A stretch of 26,628 nt of DNA from Apostichopus parvimensis (taxonomy: Eukaryota; Echinodermata; Holothuroidea; Aspidochirotida; Stichopodidae), in the NCBI GenBank assembly GCA_000934455.1, contig KN890719.1, positions 20,332 through 46,959 of the forward strand, in the 5' to 3' direction. Below the pieces are notes generated by a model. The model saw nothing but the letters and a program-made list of their open reading frames with translations, ran no database searches and was not told where the DNA came from. The translations under genes were made by a program, and so were the position numbers. Shown one piece after another: positions 10,101-20,084 of this stretch. How positions within the stretch are numbered: the first letter of the stretch is position 1; the number at the start of each line of letters is the position of its first letter.

Positions 10101-12206
10101 TTTGACCGGCCACCCAAAGAGCTAACTCACTGTACGTAGTGAATGTAAACCACCATTATACTGTATGTCTCACACATGCATGAATTAGGAGTGTTAGCTC
10201 AATGGTTAACGCCAGTGCCTTTCAATCATAAGGTGCCCAGTTCTAGTCACTCCCAGATTAATGTATGTCGTCCAGTTGTTGACAATTGACAATTCATAAT
10301 CATGGACGTTAAATATGAATGTAAGAGACTGACTTTGGTCAGCTTGCAGCTTTGATAAGCCAATGAGGCTTCTTCGGGAGTTCCTGCTTACAGGGGGATC
10401 TAAAATACATACATACATACACACATACATTAGTACCGTATGCCTTGACCTACCTCTGCTGAATATTCATGACAGTACACACTGCCACAGAGCTGACGTA
10501 TATGTCTGTCAAGTTGCCGAGTCGGCCCATACTACGCTGTGATGCAATTTTTCTTTAAATAATCATTAACTAACAGACACACATGTGGTATATGACTCAC
10601 TGTATGACGTTGCTGCATTAAATACAACAGTTACCATAATATTGTATGTCTCACAAATGCATGTATCATGTACTGTATGCCTTGACCTACCACTGCTGGA
10701 TATTCATGACAGTACCCACTGCCACAGAACTGACGTACATACAAGTATATCATATCGCAGAGTCGGCCGAATATTATGCTGTGATGCAAATTTATATTTG
10801 CATAATCATTAACAAACAGACAGGCAAGGGGAATGTGACTAATTGTACAGTATAACGTTGCTGCAACAAATGTGACAATTACCATAATACTGTATGTCTC
10901 ACAAATGCATGCAAGTATTAAGTACTGTACTGTATGCCTTGGCCTACAACTGCTAGATATTCATCATGGCAGTAAAGACTGTCACAGCACAGGCCCATAT
11001 TTCGCTGTGATGCAATTGTTACCGTTTTTCCACCGTTTTTTTTCTTTTCTTGATATCAATAACTGAGAGACAGACATGGTATATGTGCCTCATTGTATGA
11101 CGCTGTTTAATACAAAGCAAGATTAAAATTAGGTGGATGTATTTGCAATGTAAGTCACTTCTAGAGCTACTAACATCTAATGTACTATATATCCACACTG
11201 TAAGATGTACGCTGAAGGAGTATATACTTATGTTGTAGCCTGTGTAACACATCATTCATCTGCTATGTACAGTACACCTAGAAACTATATACGTACATAA
11301 CCGGAAAACAACTCACACTTTCAGCATAAAGTCTTGTCAACACTTTTACTTTCAAAAAATGTCTCCTAGTCCCAAAATGTGTCAAGTGTGGTTGATTGGC
11401 TGGACGAGTGCTACAATGCTCTAAGAAATGCTTCCTGGCTCATTTTGTCAGCGATCTAAGGGCACCGTTTGGCAAAATATGGGGCCATGCAGCCCAGGGT
11501 CCCTTATTATTAGAGTAGTTTCGCCTTGGTCAGGTATCTAATACCATCCTACAATCATGACTATAAAAGAGGCATTCACAACACTGAGCATATAAACCAA
11601 TGTGTAAGAAGTAAGATATATAGCAATGATACCATAGCAAACTCACACAAATGGAATCTGAAACAATGAAGAAAATCCAATGTGCAGTATTGTTAATTTG
11701 TTTTGACAGTGTGGATATCCTGCAGAGCCATCAGGAACTTGAAAAGTTGTTTCATGATCCAAAATTTTCTCACAATGTTCTTTTGAATTATATATACAGT
11801 AATATGTGAGGGTCCAAAATTAACATGGAAATTGGTAGTTGATATTAAAACATACATTTTTCTGATGAGGCCTGCATCCCTCTCCCCCATCCAACTCCTC
11901 CCCCCCCACCCCCACCATCCCTCTTCAAAACAAGATTCAAAGACATACTTACTCGACCCGATCTCTGCATTCATATCTGCCCTAGCATTGTTCGAGTCAT
12001 GGGAGGTGCCTAAGCAGCCTCCCATTCTACAGTTTCTTGGTTTATTTTCTTCTTGAGGAAAGATGGAGATCACATCCAACCCCCCCCCCACCCCACCATC
12101 CCTCTTCAAAAGAAGATTCAAAGACATACTTACTCGACCCGATCTCTGCATTCATATCTGCCCTAGCATTGTTCGAGTCATGGGAGGTGCCTAAGCAGCC
12201 TCCCAT
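6712..12206 (-). CDS. UBTD2: UBTD2-like ubiquitin domain-containing protein, whole gene span (spliced, three coding exons)
   Basis: The spliced product is 232 residues, close to vertebrate UBTD1/UBTD2 (about 227-234). Residues 1-24 come from exon 1, 25-103 from exon 2 and 104-232 from exon 3; codons 25 and 104 are split, and both junctions are phase 1. The N-terminal UBTD domain covers about residues 28-130, with [28 protein letters not shown] and [10 protein letters not shown] ubiquitin-like fold covers about 151-222, with [24 protein letters not shown] and VQVII, followed by a proline-rich tail. It lacks a terminal Gly-Gly, so it is unlikely to be conjugated like ubiquitin. From family knowledge, UBTD proteins are cytosolic adaptors linked to E2 enzymes (UBTD1) or to USP5 and the E1 (UBTD2/DC-UbP). 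MGGC suggests N-myristoylation with nearby palmitoylation, which is inference. The start is chosen by homology and a good context (A at -3, G at +4). The 3' end is not fixed; an ATTAAA at 6381-6376 is one weak poly(A) candidate. Confidence 0.93.
7101..9316 (-). other. UBTD2: UBTD2-like intron 2
   Basis: This is a 2216-nt GT..AG intron. It contains A-rich stretches (around 7500-7660) and several short chance open frames, none of which resembles a known protein. I recognise no complete mobile element in it. Confidence 0.85.
9317..9553 (-). CDS. UBTD2: UBTD2-like exon 2 (N-terminal UBTD domain)
   Basis: This 237-nt exon encodes residues 25-103 plus the first base of codon 104. The acceptor is ctctttgcag|TG with AG at 9555-9554, and the donor is CAAACG|GTGAGA with GT at 9316-9315. 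Because exon 1 ends in A and this exon begins TG, the split codon 25 is Met, but it is internal and not a start. The segment carries [33 protein letters not shown] and the helix ending in [10 protein letters not shown], all hallmarks of the UBTD family. Confidence 0.93.
10125..11117. repeat. Degenerate tandem array, about 240-bp unit, three copies plus a leading partial
   Basis: Unit starts (GTACYGTATGCCTTG) fall at 10433, 10670 and 10927, giving spacings of 237 and 257 bp. Shared landmarks in order are a GATATTCAT or GAATATTCAT motif, CACTGCCACAG, GCTGTGATGCAA, AATCATTAAC, and ACTGTATGTCTCACAAATGCATG near the end. The tail of an earlier unit is seen at 10125-10183. The third copy is truncated and diverged. 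Confidence 0.85.
10189..10428 (+). mobile_element. tRNA-derived SINE inserted in the 240-bp array
   Basis: A tRNA-like head has an A box TAGCTCAATGGTTA from 10195 and a degenerate B box GTTCTAGTCAC at 10240-10250, at the spacing usual for RNA polymerase III promoters. A tRNA-unrelated body follows, with GATAAGCCAATGAGGCTTC, and the 3' tail is a (TACA)n run at 10405-10428. The short duplication ATTAG lies at 10184-10188 and 10429-10433. The array copies on either side show that this position is otherwise continuous. Confidence 0.8.
11953..12025 (-). CDS. UBTD2: UBTD2-like coding exon 1, copy A (nearer exon 2)
   Basis: ATG is at 12025-12023 in the context AGAATGG. The exon encodes [20 protein letters not shown] then EIGS, plus the first base of codon 25. 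The donor CGA|GTAAGTATG, with GT at 11952-11951, matches the consensus very well and joins exon 2 in phase. The MGGC start agrees with vertebrate UBTD2. The coding bases are identical to copy B 181 bp upstream in the gene. No strong acceptor precedes the ATG; the bases ctgtag lie just before it but without a pyrimidine tract. This copy can therefore serve as a first exon only if transcription starts between the copies or runs through copy B unspliced. Confidence 0.85.
12134..12206 (-). CDS. UBTD2: UBTD2-like coding exon 1, copy B (distal, tandem duplicate)
   Basis: ATG is at 12206-12204 and the donor CGA|GTAAGTATG has GT at 12133-12132. All 73 coding bases match copy A, as does about 50 nt of 5' leader. 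It can be spliced directly to exon 2 to give the same 232-residue protein, with copy A then removed as intron. If it is not spliced at its own donor, reading from this ATG runs into a stop at 12044-12042, just 5' of the copy A ATG. It may be a recent duplication or an assembly error that placed two alleles in tandem. Confidence 0.8.
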
Positions 12207-12257
12207 TCTACAGTTTCTTGGTTTATTTTCTTCTTGAGGAAAGATGGAGATCACATC

Positions 12258-12702
12258 AATGATTCGTCACAGGCTTTAAGATTCGAGTGTAAGGAGAGTT
12301 CTGTTTTGATGAGATTTGTTTTCTCAGGTTTCCTCAAAGGATCTAGAATATCCAGATCTTCTGACGTAGTATCCTGCAGGAAGTCATTTTTCTTGTATTG
12401 TTTTTAATTTGTACATCTGAATGTGTCATAACTTTTGGTCTTGCGAATAACTATTGGAAACAGGTAGACTTAAGAAATATAAGAAACCGTCCGTCCTTAA
12501 GTCGATCTTACAGGTTCTTCTTCATCTGAATTAAAGGAGAAAGAGGAAAAAGATGAAGAAAAGAACATCCATGGGATAATTTTATGACATCAAGGAGCTC
12601 GGAGACACACATCAGAGCAGTAAGCAGTTGAGATAAATTATCAACAGAAAATTATTAATATGTTTGGAAATTACTGAAACAGTATTGTGTTGTTCTAAAA
12701 TA
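12258..12702. promoter_or_regulatory. Presumed upstream region of the UBTD gene
   Basis: This lies immediately 5' of exon 1 copy B on the minus strand. I see no clear TATA box or CpG-rich block, so calling it a promoter rests only on position. A non-coding upstream exon is also possible. Confidence 0.3.
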
Positions 12703-14781
12703 CAGGGTTCGTACACTTTTTTCACAACCAAATTCAAGCACTTTTCAAGAACCAAATTTATGTATTCAAGCACATGCTTATCATTAACAATAGACATTCT
12801 GTGAGACAGAGGCATAGAATACACAAAGCTGAACAAATTAATCAAGTACAAATTCTTTAACACCCTGATAAAAATTAAAAAATACATACAATGAATGGAA
12901 CAAATCTTTAAAGGTATACTGACAGATACAGGTTATTCTATCAGTAAAAAGGGCATTAAATTCTTAGTATGTCAGTCTTTGAATTTTGAAAATAGCTATA
13001 AATTATTCCAATAAAGATCCACAAAGGATAAAAATGCAAAGTAGAGCTTACTAAAGAGAAATAGAAACTGCATGTACATGGTCATTTTAAGTATCCAAAT
13101 ACTAAACAAAGAAATTGAGTTCACCGAAACACCCCCTTGTCCCTTACACCTGAGGAATACCGTCTTTTATAAATTATAGTACCATACAGTACTTTACATT
13201 TGATACAAAAGTTAATTCTAAAACAGCTTTGTATTTGTCGCAATAGGTTAAGTGTTAACCGCGCAGCACAGTACCATGTTTTGCATATTACACCAAAATT
13301 TACACTCGGCGCCCAGATGGCGGGAAAATGTACCATCATGTTCAATGTGTTGTTTCATTCCCATGGTGCGATGAACTTGGGCAAGTTCGAAAGTCGATGA
13401 CCTACAGTACTTATGTTCCGTGACCAATGTCAATGGGAATTATGTGTGTAAAAACTCGGGTTTTTTCCACGTGTTATATATATAAAAGTTTTACGTAAGC
13501 GGAGCGAATTTCGGGGCGGCTCGTTGATTGTGAGGAAGCACTTATCTAAACGTCAATATTTGTGAAAAATATGTTTTTCTTCAGAAAATATTTGTGACTA
13601 GTAATTGGAATCTCAATGTATTAAGAAGTACTGGGGTAAACCTTATCATTGCATTTTGGGGGAAGTCAGATCTTCAAGTGCAAAATATTGGTTTTTCATT
13701 TAAGGTTATCGTGGTTTTCTTGCGAGGTGTATATGGCGTAACTTTCGATGTAGGCTAAGAGGTAGGATCGGCCAAGGCCTACCTAGTTCTCATGAATTCA
13801 ATATAATGCCTAACGGAAGCAACTCGTATAAATAGTAAAAGACTGGGGCACATTGTCGTAATTAATATAGTTTCCTTGCTAAAGTTTTTGCACTGATTGT
13901 ATCGATCGTTTGTGCTCCCAGTTGCGCTGTTTTCTATGTTACTCTTAGTCTTATCGGCTTAAGTATATGCTAACTCTGTGGTTGAATATTTTGGAAAGTT
14001 ATTAATTGGGCTTGGTGCGATACTGAGTTTACCAACTCTTTTCTTCATCACAGTTTATTCTAACCCATAGAAGCTCTGCTATGTAAAGCGGCTGCGAACA
14101 CCCTACGTTTACAGATTTTACGAGATTGTACATCTTTTCGCGCGTATAATCCCTATTCAGGGGCACTAGAGCGAAGCCCTAAGCCGCGTAGACACGGCGT
14201 AGACACCGCGTAGAAAGTTGCGTACAGAAACGTATAACAAAGTATAATCGCATAGATAAACGTAGAGTATACGTCTACGCGGAGTTATACGTGAGCGGTT
14301 CTGTAGGTGATGTCCACAGATAATTATAAGCCGCTGCGGAAACTGTTAAATTCAGCGTGTTCAAGATCACGCAACCTCTAATGCAATGTGTATGCTGGGT
14401 ATATAAAGACATGATATTATAGAGCCACAGATGCATTACGCACAATATGCGCTAATTGCAAGCGCTGTCACAACTCTTGTATCACTATCTGTGACTATTC
14501 AAAGTACGTTTAAACCTAGAATTTTGTGACCAAATGTTTCGTAATTTTTAGACAACTAAGACATTCTTTTAAATTTTTTTGGTCACAATTTGACTATTCT
14601 ACCGTAATTATTGTGTAACAATTACATACTAAATATGATTTGCATTAAGCATGTTAAATTTCAAGCACTTTTCAATGACATTTTCCAAAAACATAAGAAT
14701 TCAAGTACTTTCAAGGCCTTGAAAACTGACCAATCAAATTCAAGCACTTTTCAAGGTTTTCAAGCACCCGTACGAACCCTG
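12703..14781. mobile_element. Interval bounded by CAGGGTTCGTAC inverted ends (hAT-like, composite or degraded)
   Basis: The left end CAGGGTTCGTAC (12703-12714) and the right end GTACGAACCCTG (14770-14781) are 12-bp inverted repeats. Just inside both ends is the motif TTCAAGCACTTTTCAAG (left about 12732, right about 14738), with further partial copies near 14660 and 14700. A start in CAGGG with repeated subterminal motifs is typical of hAT-like non-autonomous elements. No convincing 8-bp target duplication flanks the pair. The ends may therefore belong to two different copies, and I found no transposase frame inside. Confidence 0.5.
14184..14282. repeat. GCGTAGAC cluster with a 10-bp inverted repeat
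   Basis: CCGCGTAGAC at 14184-14193 is inverted at 14273-14282 as GTCTACGCGG. Related copies GGCGTAGACAC and CCGCGTAGA lie between them. The block is richer in CpG than its surroundings and sits inside the 12703-14781 interval. Confidence 0.7.
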
Positions 14782-16012
14782 AACATATATATATTACATG
14801 CAGTGATTTGGAGTGAGAGATACTGTACGTAATGAAGGTTAGTGTTTGAAAGAAAGCTCCACCAGTGGTTGAGATTATTAAAACCAACAGGATATGATTA
14901 TATCAATTTGTGTGATAAGAAATACAATAATTGAATTTAAAGAAATTTATCCCGTCCACATTGGTAGATGAACTCAAGCTACGACAGCCATCTACTTGTA
15001 TGCCACAGCAAATGGGTACACACGCTTGAAAATAACATCACCACCTACTAAAAAGCTGGAAGCAATACGACTAAAAATGGGGGGGGGGGGCAGTTGACTC
15101 AGAAGGAACACTGGATGGACAGGGGAGACTGAAGGCAGACCCTTGGTGAAATAGCATGGGAAATTTAATAGCCCTAAATATTGCTATGTTATTAAATGTT
15201 ACTATGGGTGTAAACGGTAAAATAATAGCAAAGTGGGGATTTCTTATAAAGTTGCTTAAAATTTTGGTTGTTGTCATTTTCACTGGATGGGATCTACAGT
15301 ATATATAAATAGTTTATGACACTGCATAACAGACTGAAGTAAATTATATGCAAACTTCAGTACTAAGTGCTTTATAACACCAGGGAGTTGTTCCATAACA
15401 ACTCCCTGATAACACTACGTCAATAGTAGTAAATACAGTACTGTACAGGAGTGAATGTACAGCCATAACCTACCAATTCATACAGTAGTTAAGTTACAAC
15501 AATGAAATGGGAGAGCTTTTTTCCTCCTACACAATACACAAATCATTGTTAACATAATTACTACTATTTCTACCACACCATATAGTATACTAATACTGAC
15601 CAGCTTCTGACTACAGTACTGTACAGTATGTTAGCAGGAAGTAACTGTTCACATACAGTGTAGTGTGGTACTGTCCTGCACCAATTGTTTACACACAGGC
15701 AGGTGTATTACTGATTGTTAAAACTTAATGATAAAGCTCAACAGAACACAAGTCTCATATATTCTATTAACTGTTACGTAGAATTTTACAGATCTATACA
15801 ATAACTTCAACGAATAGCAACTGCATGGTGAATTACACTACTTGCACATGCATGTACAGTGCTTGACAGTTTGTGACTTTTACAAAGTGGTCCAAGTGGA
15901 GTGTTATTTGCTATGCATATTCCTCAAGTTTGAGCATGATCGTCGTTTTTTCATGTCAACGCCTTGCAATTGTGGCTGCAGTTTATAACCTTCAAAACCT
16001 CATTGTACATCT
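14782..16012. other. Non-coding interval
   Basis: No gene is recognised. It contains a run of 12 G (15079-15090), TACAGTACTGTAC-type words near 15437 and 15616, and the hairpin listed separately. Confidence 0.55.
15381..15408. repeat. Perfect 12-bp hairpin, 4-base loop
   Basis: CAGGGAGTTGTT is followed by the loop CCAT and then AACAACTCCCTG, a perfect 12-bp stem. ATAACAC on the left and ATAACACT on the right flank it as direct copies. Confidence 0.9.
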
Positions 16013-16132
16013 ACATTAGTTTATGGAAACTTGTCCAATTTAATCAATCAATCTAAATAATTAGTTTAAGGAAACTGGTCCAATTTAAACAATCTACATT
16101 AGTTTAAGGAAACTTGTCCAATTTAAACAATC
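16013..16132. repeat. Three-copy tandem repeat, about 35-55 bp
   Basis: The segment TTAGTTTAAGGAAACTTGTC then CAATTTAAACAATC occurs three times with small changes (starting near 16015, 16060 and 16089). Confidence 0.85.
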
Positions 16133-16440
16133 CTTTGTTACAGACAAATTTGAGATGAGAAAGCCATCTGTGCAACAAGATGTTCAGAATCATATTTAAT
16201 CAGTATATGAGACATTTGATATGAGCTATGGGAGTATACACTACAGTATGTTGGCTCTCTGTCATGGACTGACATTTACTGTATGTTCCATTTTCTCTTA
16301 TTTCTTTCTATTCTATTCTTATACCATATCATTGTCTGCTAATATTTAACTACACATTTTGCCTTTTTTTGAAAGGTTTACACATTACACATTGTACTCT
16401 TGTGAGCAATGTGTTTTGCAATAGAAATGACAGGTGCTAA

Positions 16441-16651
16441 TCAAAACTTAAAGAGGACATACACCCAACCAACAATCAAACCTTAAAGGGGACATACATA
16501 CATCCAACCAACAATCAAACCTTAAGGGGACATACACCCAACCAATAATCAAATCTTAAAGGGGACATACACCCAACCAACAATCAAACCTTAAAGGGGA
16601 CATACACCAAACCAACAATCAAACCTTAAAGGGGACATACACCCAACCAAC
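16441..16651. repeat. Minisatellite, 35-bp unit, five units plus a partial
   Basis: The unit reads CTTAAAGGGGACATACACCC then AACCAACAATCAAAC. Units differ by single bases or a small CATA insertion. The array ends where the unit breaks into TATATGATAG. Confidence 0.95.
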
Positions 16652-17270
16652 ATATATGATAGAGTTATTTGAGATGAGCAACTCCCCAAACAACTAAGAC
16701 AAATCTTGTTGAACCTGTTTGGGAGATACAGTACCCTAGTTTAATTGACGTGTCTCTGGGATGTCATTTTGTAAATTTGTGATGCCATAGAGCCACTAGG
16801 CTCAGGGAACCTTTAGTTTCTCTCTGTTTGTCTTATTCTTCATATTTTGAAGTTAAAATACTCTAAGTGTTGATATTGAAACCAAATAATTACTGTCGGC
16901 TATGTTAAGAGTCAATATTTGCAAAACTCAATTTCATTTACAAAAAATAAACATTGTAATCAATAAATAAAATATAAGTATTTGCATGCTCACATGTGAC
17001 CTGATGATGTCATACTTAGATTTGATCCAGTCTGGAGCGTTGTGTGTGAATGAAGTTGAGGTACATTAAATCTGTGATACAATATCTCCCAAGTGGAATA
17101 AAATATTCCCTTAGGTGGGAATGTTATTCATAAAAGTTATCTCTTTCACAGAGACCAATAATGATGGTAGCCTTGGTAGGGTTTGTGTCTAATCTTTAAA
17201 GATGCAGTGGCTTACGAAACTATATAAACAAAGGAAAATATTTTCAGGCACAGACTTTCCCATTTCTCAC
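16652..17270. other. Non-coding interval
   Basis: AT-rich; I recognise no gene or complete element here. Confidence 0.5.
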
Positions 17271-17283
17271 AAGGTTTTAAGGT

Positions 17284-17613
17284 GTACAAGTAAGTTGGCC
17301 TGATGTTTCGATCCTAGCAGGATCTTCTTCAGAGGCTTAATGACAAGTAACAGTAACAGAAAAGACAAAAACAGGCACAGAACACAGACAGGTTAATGAG
17401 CATGGTGAACACAAAGAGATAGATGTAAGGGGATTAGTAGACAAGGGATGGAGAGAAGAAAGCAACAGGGAATGTTTTTGTCCCTGCTGTTACTGTTACT
17501 TGTCATTTAGCCTCTGAAGAAGATCCTGCTAGGATCAGGCCAACTTACTTTTACACATTCTATTACACAGGCTCTTTAGTGGATAAGCAGTTTGCTAACA
17601 GTTTTATATTATT
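17284..17613. mobile_element. Foldback element, 330 bp, with a perfect 13-bp target duplication
   Basis: AAGGTTTTAAGGT lies on both sides (17271-17283 and 17614-17626). Inside are two inverted arms of about 70 bp: the left contains AAGTTGGCCTGATGTTTCGA and TCCTAGCAGGATCTTCTTCA, and the right is its reverse complement. The right arm lacks an 8-base GAAACGTC-type segment. The inner parts of the arms are AATGACAAGTAACAGTAACA and its complement, around a purine-rich spacer. A unique tail ends in GCAGTTTGCTAACAGTTTTA. The length of the duplication suggests insertion by target-primed reverse transcription. The minus strand of the left arm has the core CTGAAGA..GAAA discussed under findings. Confidence 0.85.
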
Positions 17614-17626
17614 AAGGTTTTAAGGT

Positions 17627-20084
17627 AACAACATACTGAAGGCTGGTTGTCTTCTTTGTGTCACCTACTGTATACTGTACTGTACAACATTGTAGTATAA
17701 GTATGAAGTATATTGTACAATAGCTTTGTCTATTGTCCTATGACTAGATTGTGTTGATTCAAATTTTGAGTGTTTGTTCTGTTCTATTGTGGTCTTGTAA
17801 ATTTCCGCCTTCCTTGTTCCTCTATTTACAAGCAATTTCCATCATCAATAGGCCAACTGTCCTTCCCGTATACTGCAGAGACTTTTCCAATGGTAGTACC
17901 ACTAACCATATTTACAGTCTCTTTCAGGAGGGTCGTTTTATAAGAAGGAAGGTCTGACATCAAAAGTATTGTATAATCTAGCCTACAGTACTAGTATCTT
18001 GTTGCACAATTTACAATGTCTCTTTACAATTATTTTCTTTACTTTGCTGACTCATCTTTGACTACTGTAGATATAAACTGATGATGATTTCACTGCAGCC
18101 AAGTCCTTCCCAAACAAGACTAATGACGTACAGTAACAACATAGTTGTTGGTTACAAACACTATTAAATACAACTCCTTTATTGGCTGTTTAGTATAGAT
18201 TGCAAATGTGACTAAATTTAAAGACAGCTTTTGGAGTTGACATTAACAAATATGTTGATGAGCTGTTGATATTTCAAATCTGAAAAAGGTCAAAGAAAGT
18301 TTTGGCTACTAGGACAAGATTCAAACCAGTATCTGTGATGTGGCCAAGTGGAAAAGGCCGGGTCATAGTAAGATGGGTTTGTCATCCAAGAGCAATCTAC
18401 AGTTTTCCCGTCTGAATTGCTTTCTAAATTGAAAAAGATTCCAAACGAGTTAAAATGTAGAATTGGAAGCAACCCGACATGTACAGTACATGTAACTTGT
18501 AATCCATAAGCCCTTGCGGGTTTCTCCCATGTTTGTGGTCGCTTTATAGGCGTCGTGAATACAACTGTTGATTATTATATTAGTAGCCTAGTCTGAGACC
18601 TACTATTTCTAATAAAAATACACTATTAGGTCTAGTCAGAGAGAGATTGTGAAGATGATGGAAGGTCTGCGATACCAAGTGTAGTATTATGTATGAACAT
18701 AGGTTCAGTTTTGCACGTTTCATACTGTTGTCACTATAGTCTGCTAGGCGCATCGACGATCAGCTGTTCTTCAAGAACGGAAAGTCGTTGGTACTGAATA
18801 TGCATTACAGTGAATTCTCTCATTGGCTTCTTTAAATCCAGAGGCATGGCGTAACAGAATACATATATGAATCTGTCTTAAGTGGATAAATTTTTTTCCA
18901 TAATTAATTTCTTAATTAATGAAACGTTTTTGGAAAACTCAGCTTGGGGAAACCGTGTCATTTTTCATGGTTCGTCAGATACAGTAAGCAGCTTAAACGA
19001 AGTTCCTTTTTATGAAACTGAACGCTTTTATGTATTTCCTTTTTCGAAACATTACTCAGAATCACAAAACTGTTTAAATATTACAGGCTGATTAGATTCA
19101 TACTGTAATACATGTAACCTACCCACTGATTTGGCCTTTAATGTCCAGTTGTGGTTTAAAAACGAAGGGTACAGTACTGTACATGCTGGAACCAGACTGT
19201 ACTACTATACAGTAGTTCATAACATAAATCAAATATCATAGTCAGCTTCAAATGAAAATAGGTTTCTTAGCAAAGCATGCAAATTGCATTCACTACAGAT
19301 GCATGTTATGTCTGTCGTACAATTCAAACATAATTGTGCGCCAACAGTATGGATTTTAAATCTGATCTTATAGTATACAGTATGTACACAGTATTTTTCT
19401 TATTGTACTGTGCCTACTTATTTGTTAATTAATAAATTTGCTCATACGTTTTGTACAAAAGTTATAAAATAAATAAACAATCACAGAAGAGTGCAATTTA
19501 CAACTTAGCTACTGTAACTCAGGCACATTTCACTGGCAGTGCTAAAGATACAGTGGGACAGTTTACATGTCGGGTGGCTGCCAGTCAAAGTGGAGATGTA
19601 CTGTACACTTGTTGTACAGTACTGTAACTACTGTACTGTACCATACTCTAAGTACTCTACACTGGCAAGACACAATACAAAGTGTACAGTACTGCACTTA
19701 CATATCAACAAAAGACAGTGACCCTTGTTCAAGGTGAAATACTTGAAGTCTCACATACATATATACAGTATGTGGTAATTTAGAAGTGTTTCATGAAATG
19801 TTATCAGGGACCTCTAAACTGTACAGACCATGTGCAGAGCTGCTGAAAGTCCAATGTAGAAACAATTTAAAGTAGAAATAAATTAACTACTGTACTGTCA
19901 GGGAATGATTTAATGTATCCCAAAATAGGTCAAGTTGCTATTGTGTATCTGAGCAATTGTGTTCACAGAATTAAACCAGAGTATTCGGTGAGTGATGAAA
20001 TCCAGCACCTTCAAAACTGCTACGAAACATTTGAACACCAAATTATTCCCTGACTAGACTATAGATACCACAGTACCAGACTAC
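17627..20084. other. Non-coding interval rich in GTACAGTACTGTAC words
   Basis: No gene is recognised. Palindromic TACAGTACTGTAC-like words recur (for example 17668-17684, 19170-19183, 19612-19640). The frames at 17751-17957 and 18882-19091 match nothing I know. Confidence 0.5.

Larger units (their letters stand above)
9554..11952 (-). other. UBTD2: UBTD2-like intron 1 (measured to exon 1 copy A)
   Basis: The intron is 2399 nt to copy A, or 2580 nt to copy B. It holds the roughly 240-bp repeat array at 10125-11117 with its inserted SINE. The remainder has a purine-rich run at 9850-9872 and unassigned AT-rich sequence. Confidence 0.8.
11890..12257. repeat. Tandem direct duplication of the UBTD first-exon block (2 copies, period 181 bp)
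   Basis: Copy A covers about 11890-12075 and copy B about 12076-12257. Each holds, in minus-strand order, a 5' leader, the 73-bp coding exon, the donor and about 60 nt of intron ending in a G-rich tract. Outside the homopolymer tract I see one base difference: CAAAACAAG against CAAAAGAAG on the plus strand. Both edges fall in or near a (T)TGGATG / poly-G tract on the minus strand, which could have mediated unequal exchange or slippage. Confidence 0.92.

Noticed and set aside
9881..10113. 74-residue minus-strand frame ending near a change in sequence texture
   Set aside because: There is no similarity to any family I know, it lies inside intron 1, and it has no splice support.
11693..12151. 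152-residue continuous frame spanning both first-exon copies
   Set aside because: It reads copy B in the wrong frame and includes intron and poly-G sequence. The real product uses the donor and splices to exon 2.
18290..18360. tRNA-like pieces: TGGCCAAGTGG on plus and GGTTTGAATC on minus
   Set aside because: The A-like and B-like boxes are on opposite strands, so they cannot form one tRNA or polymerase III promoter.
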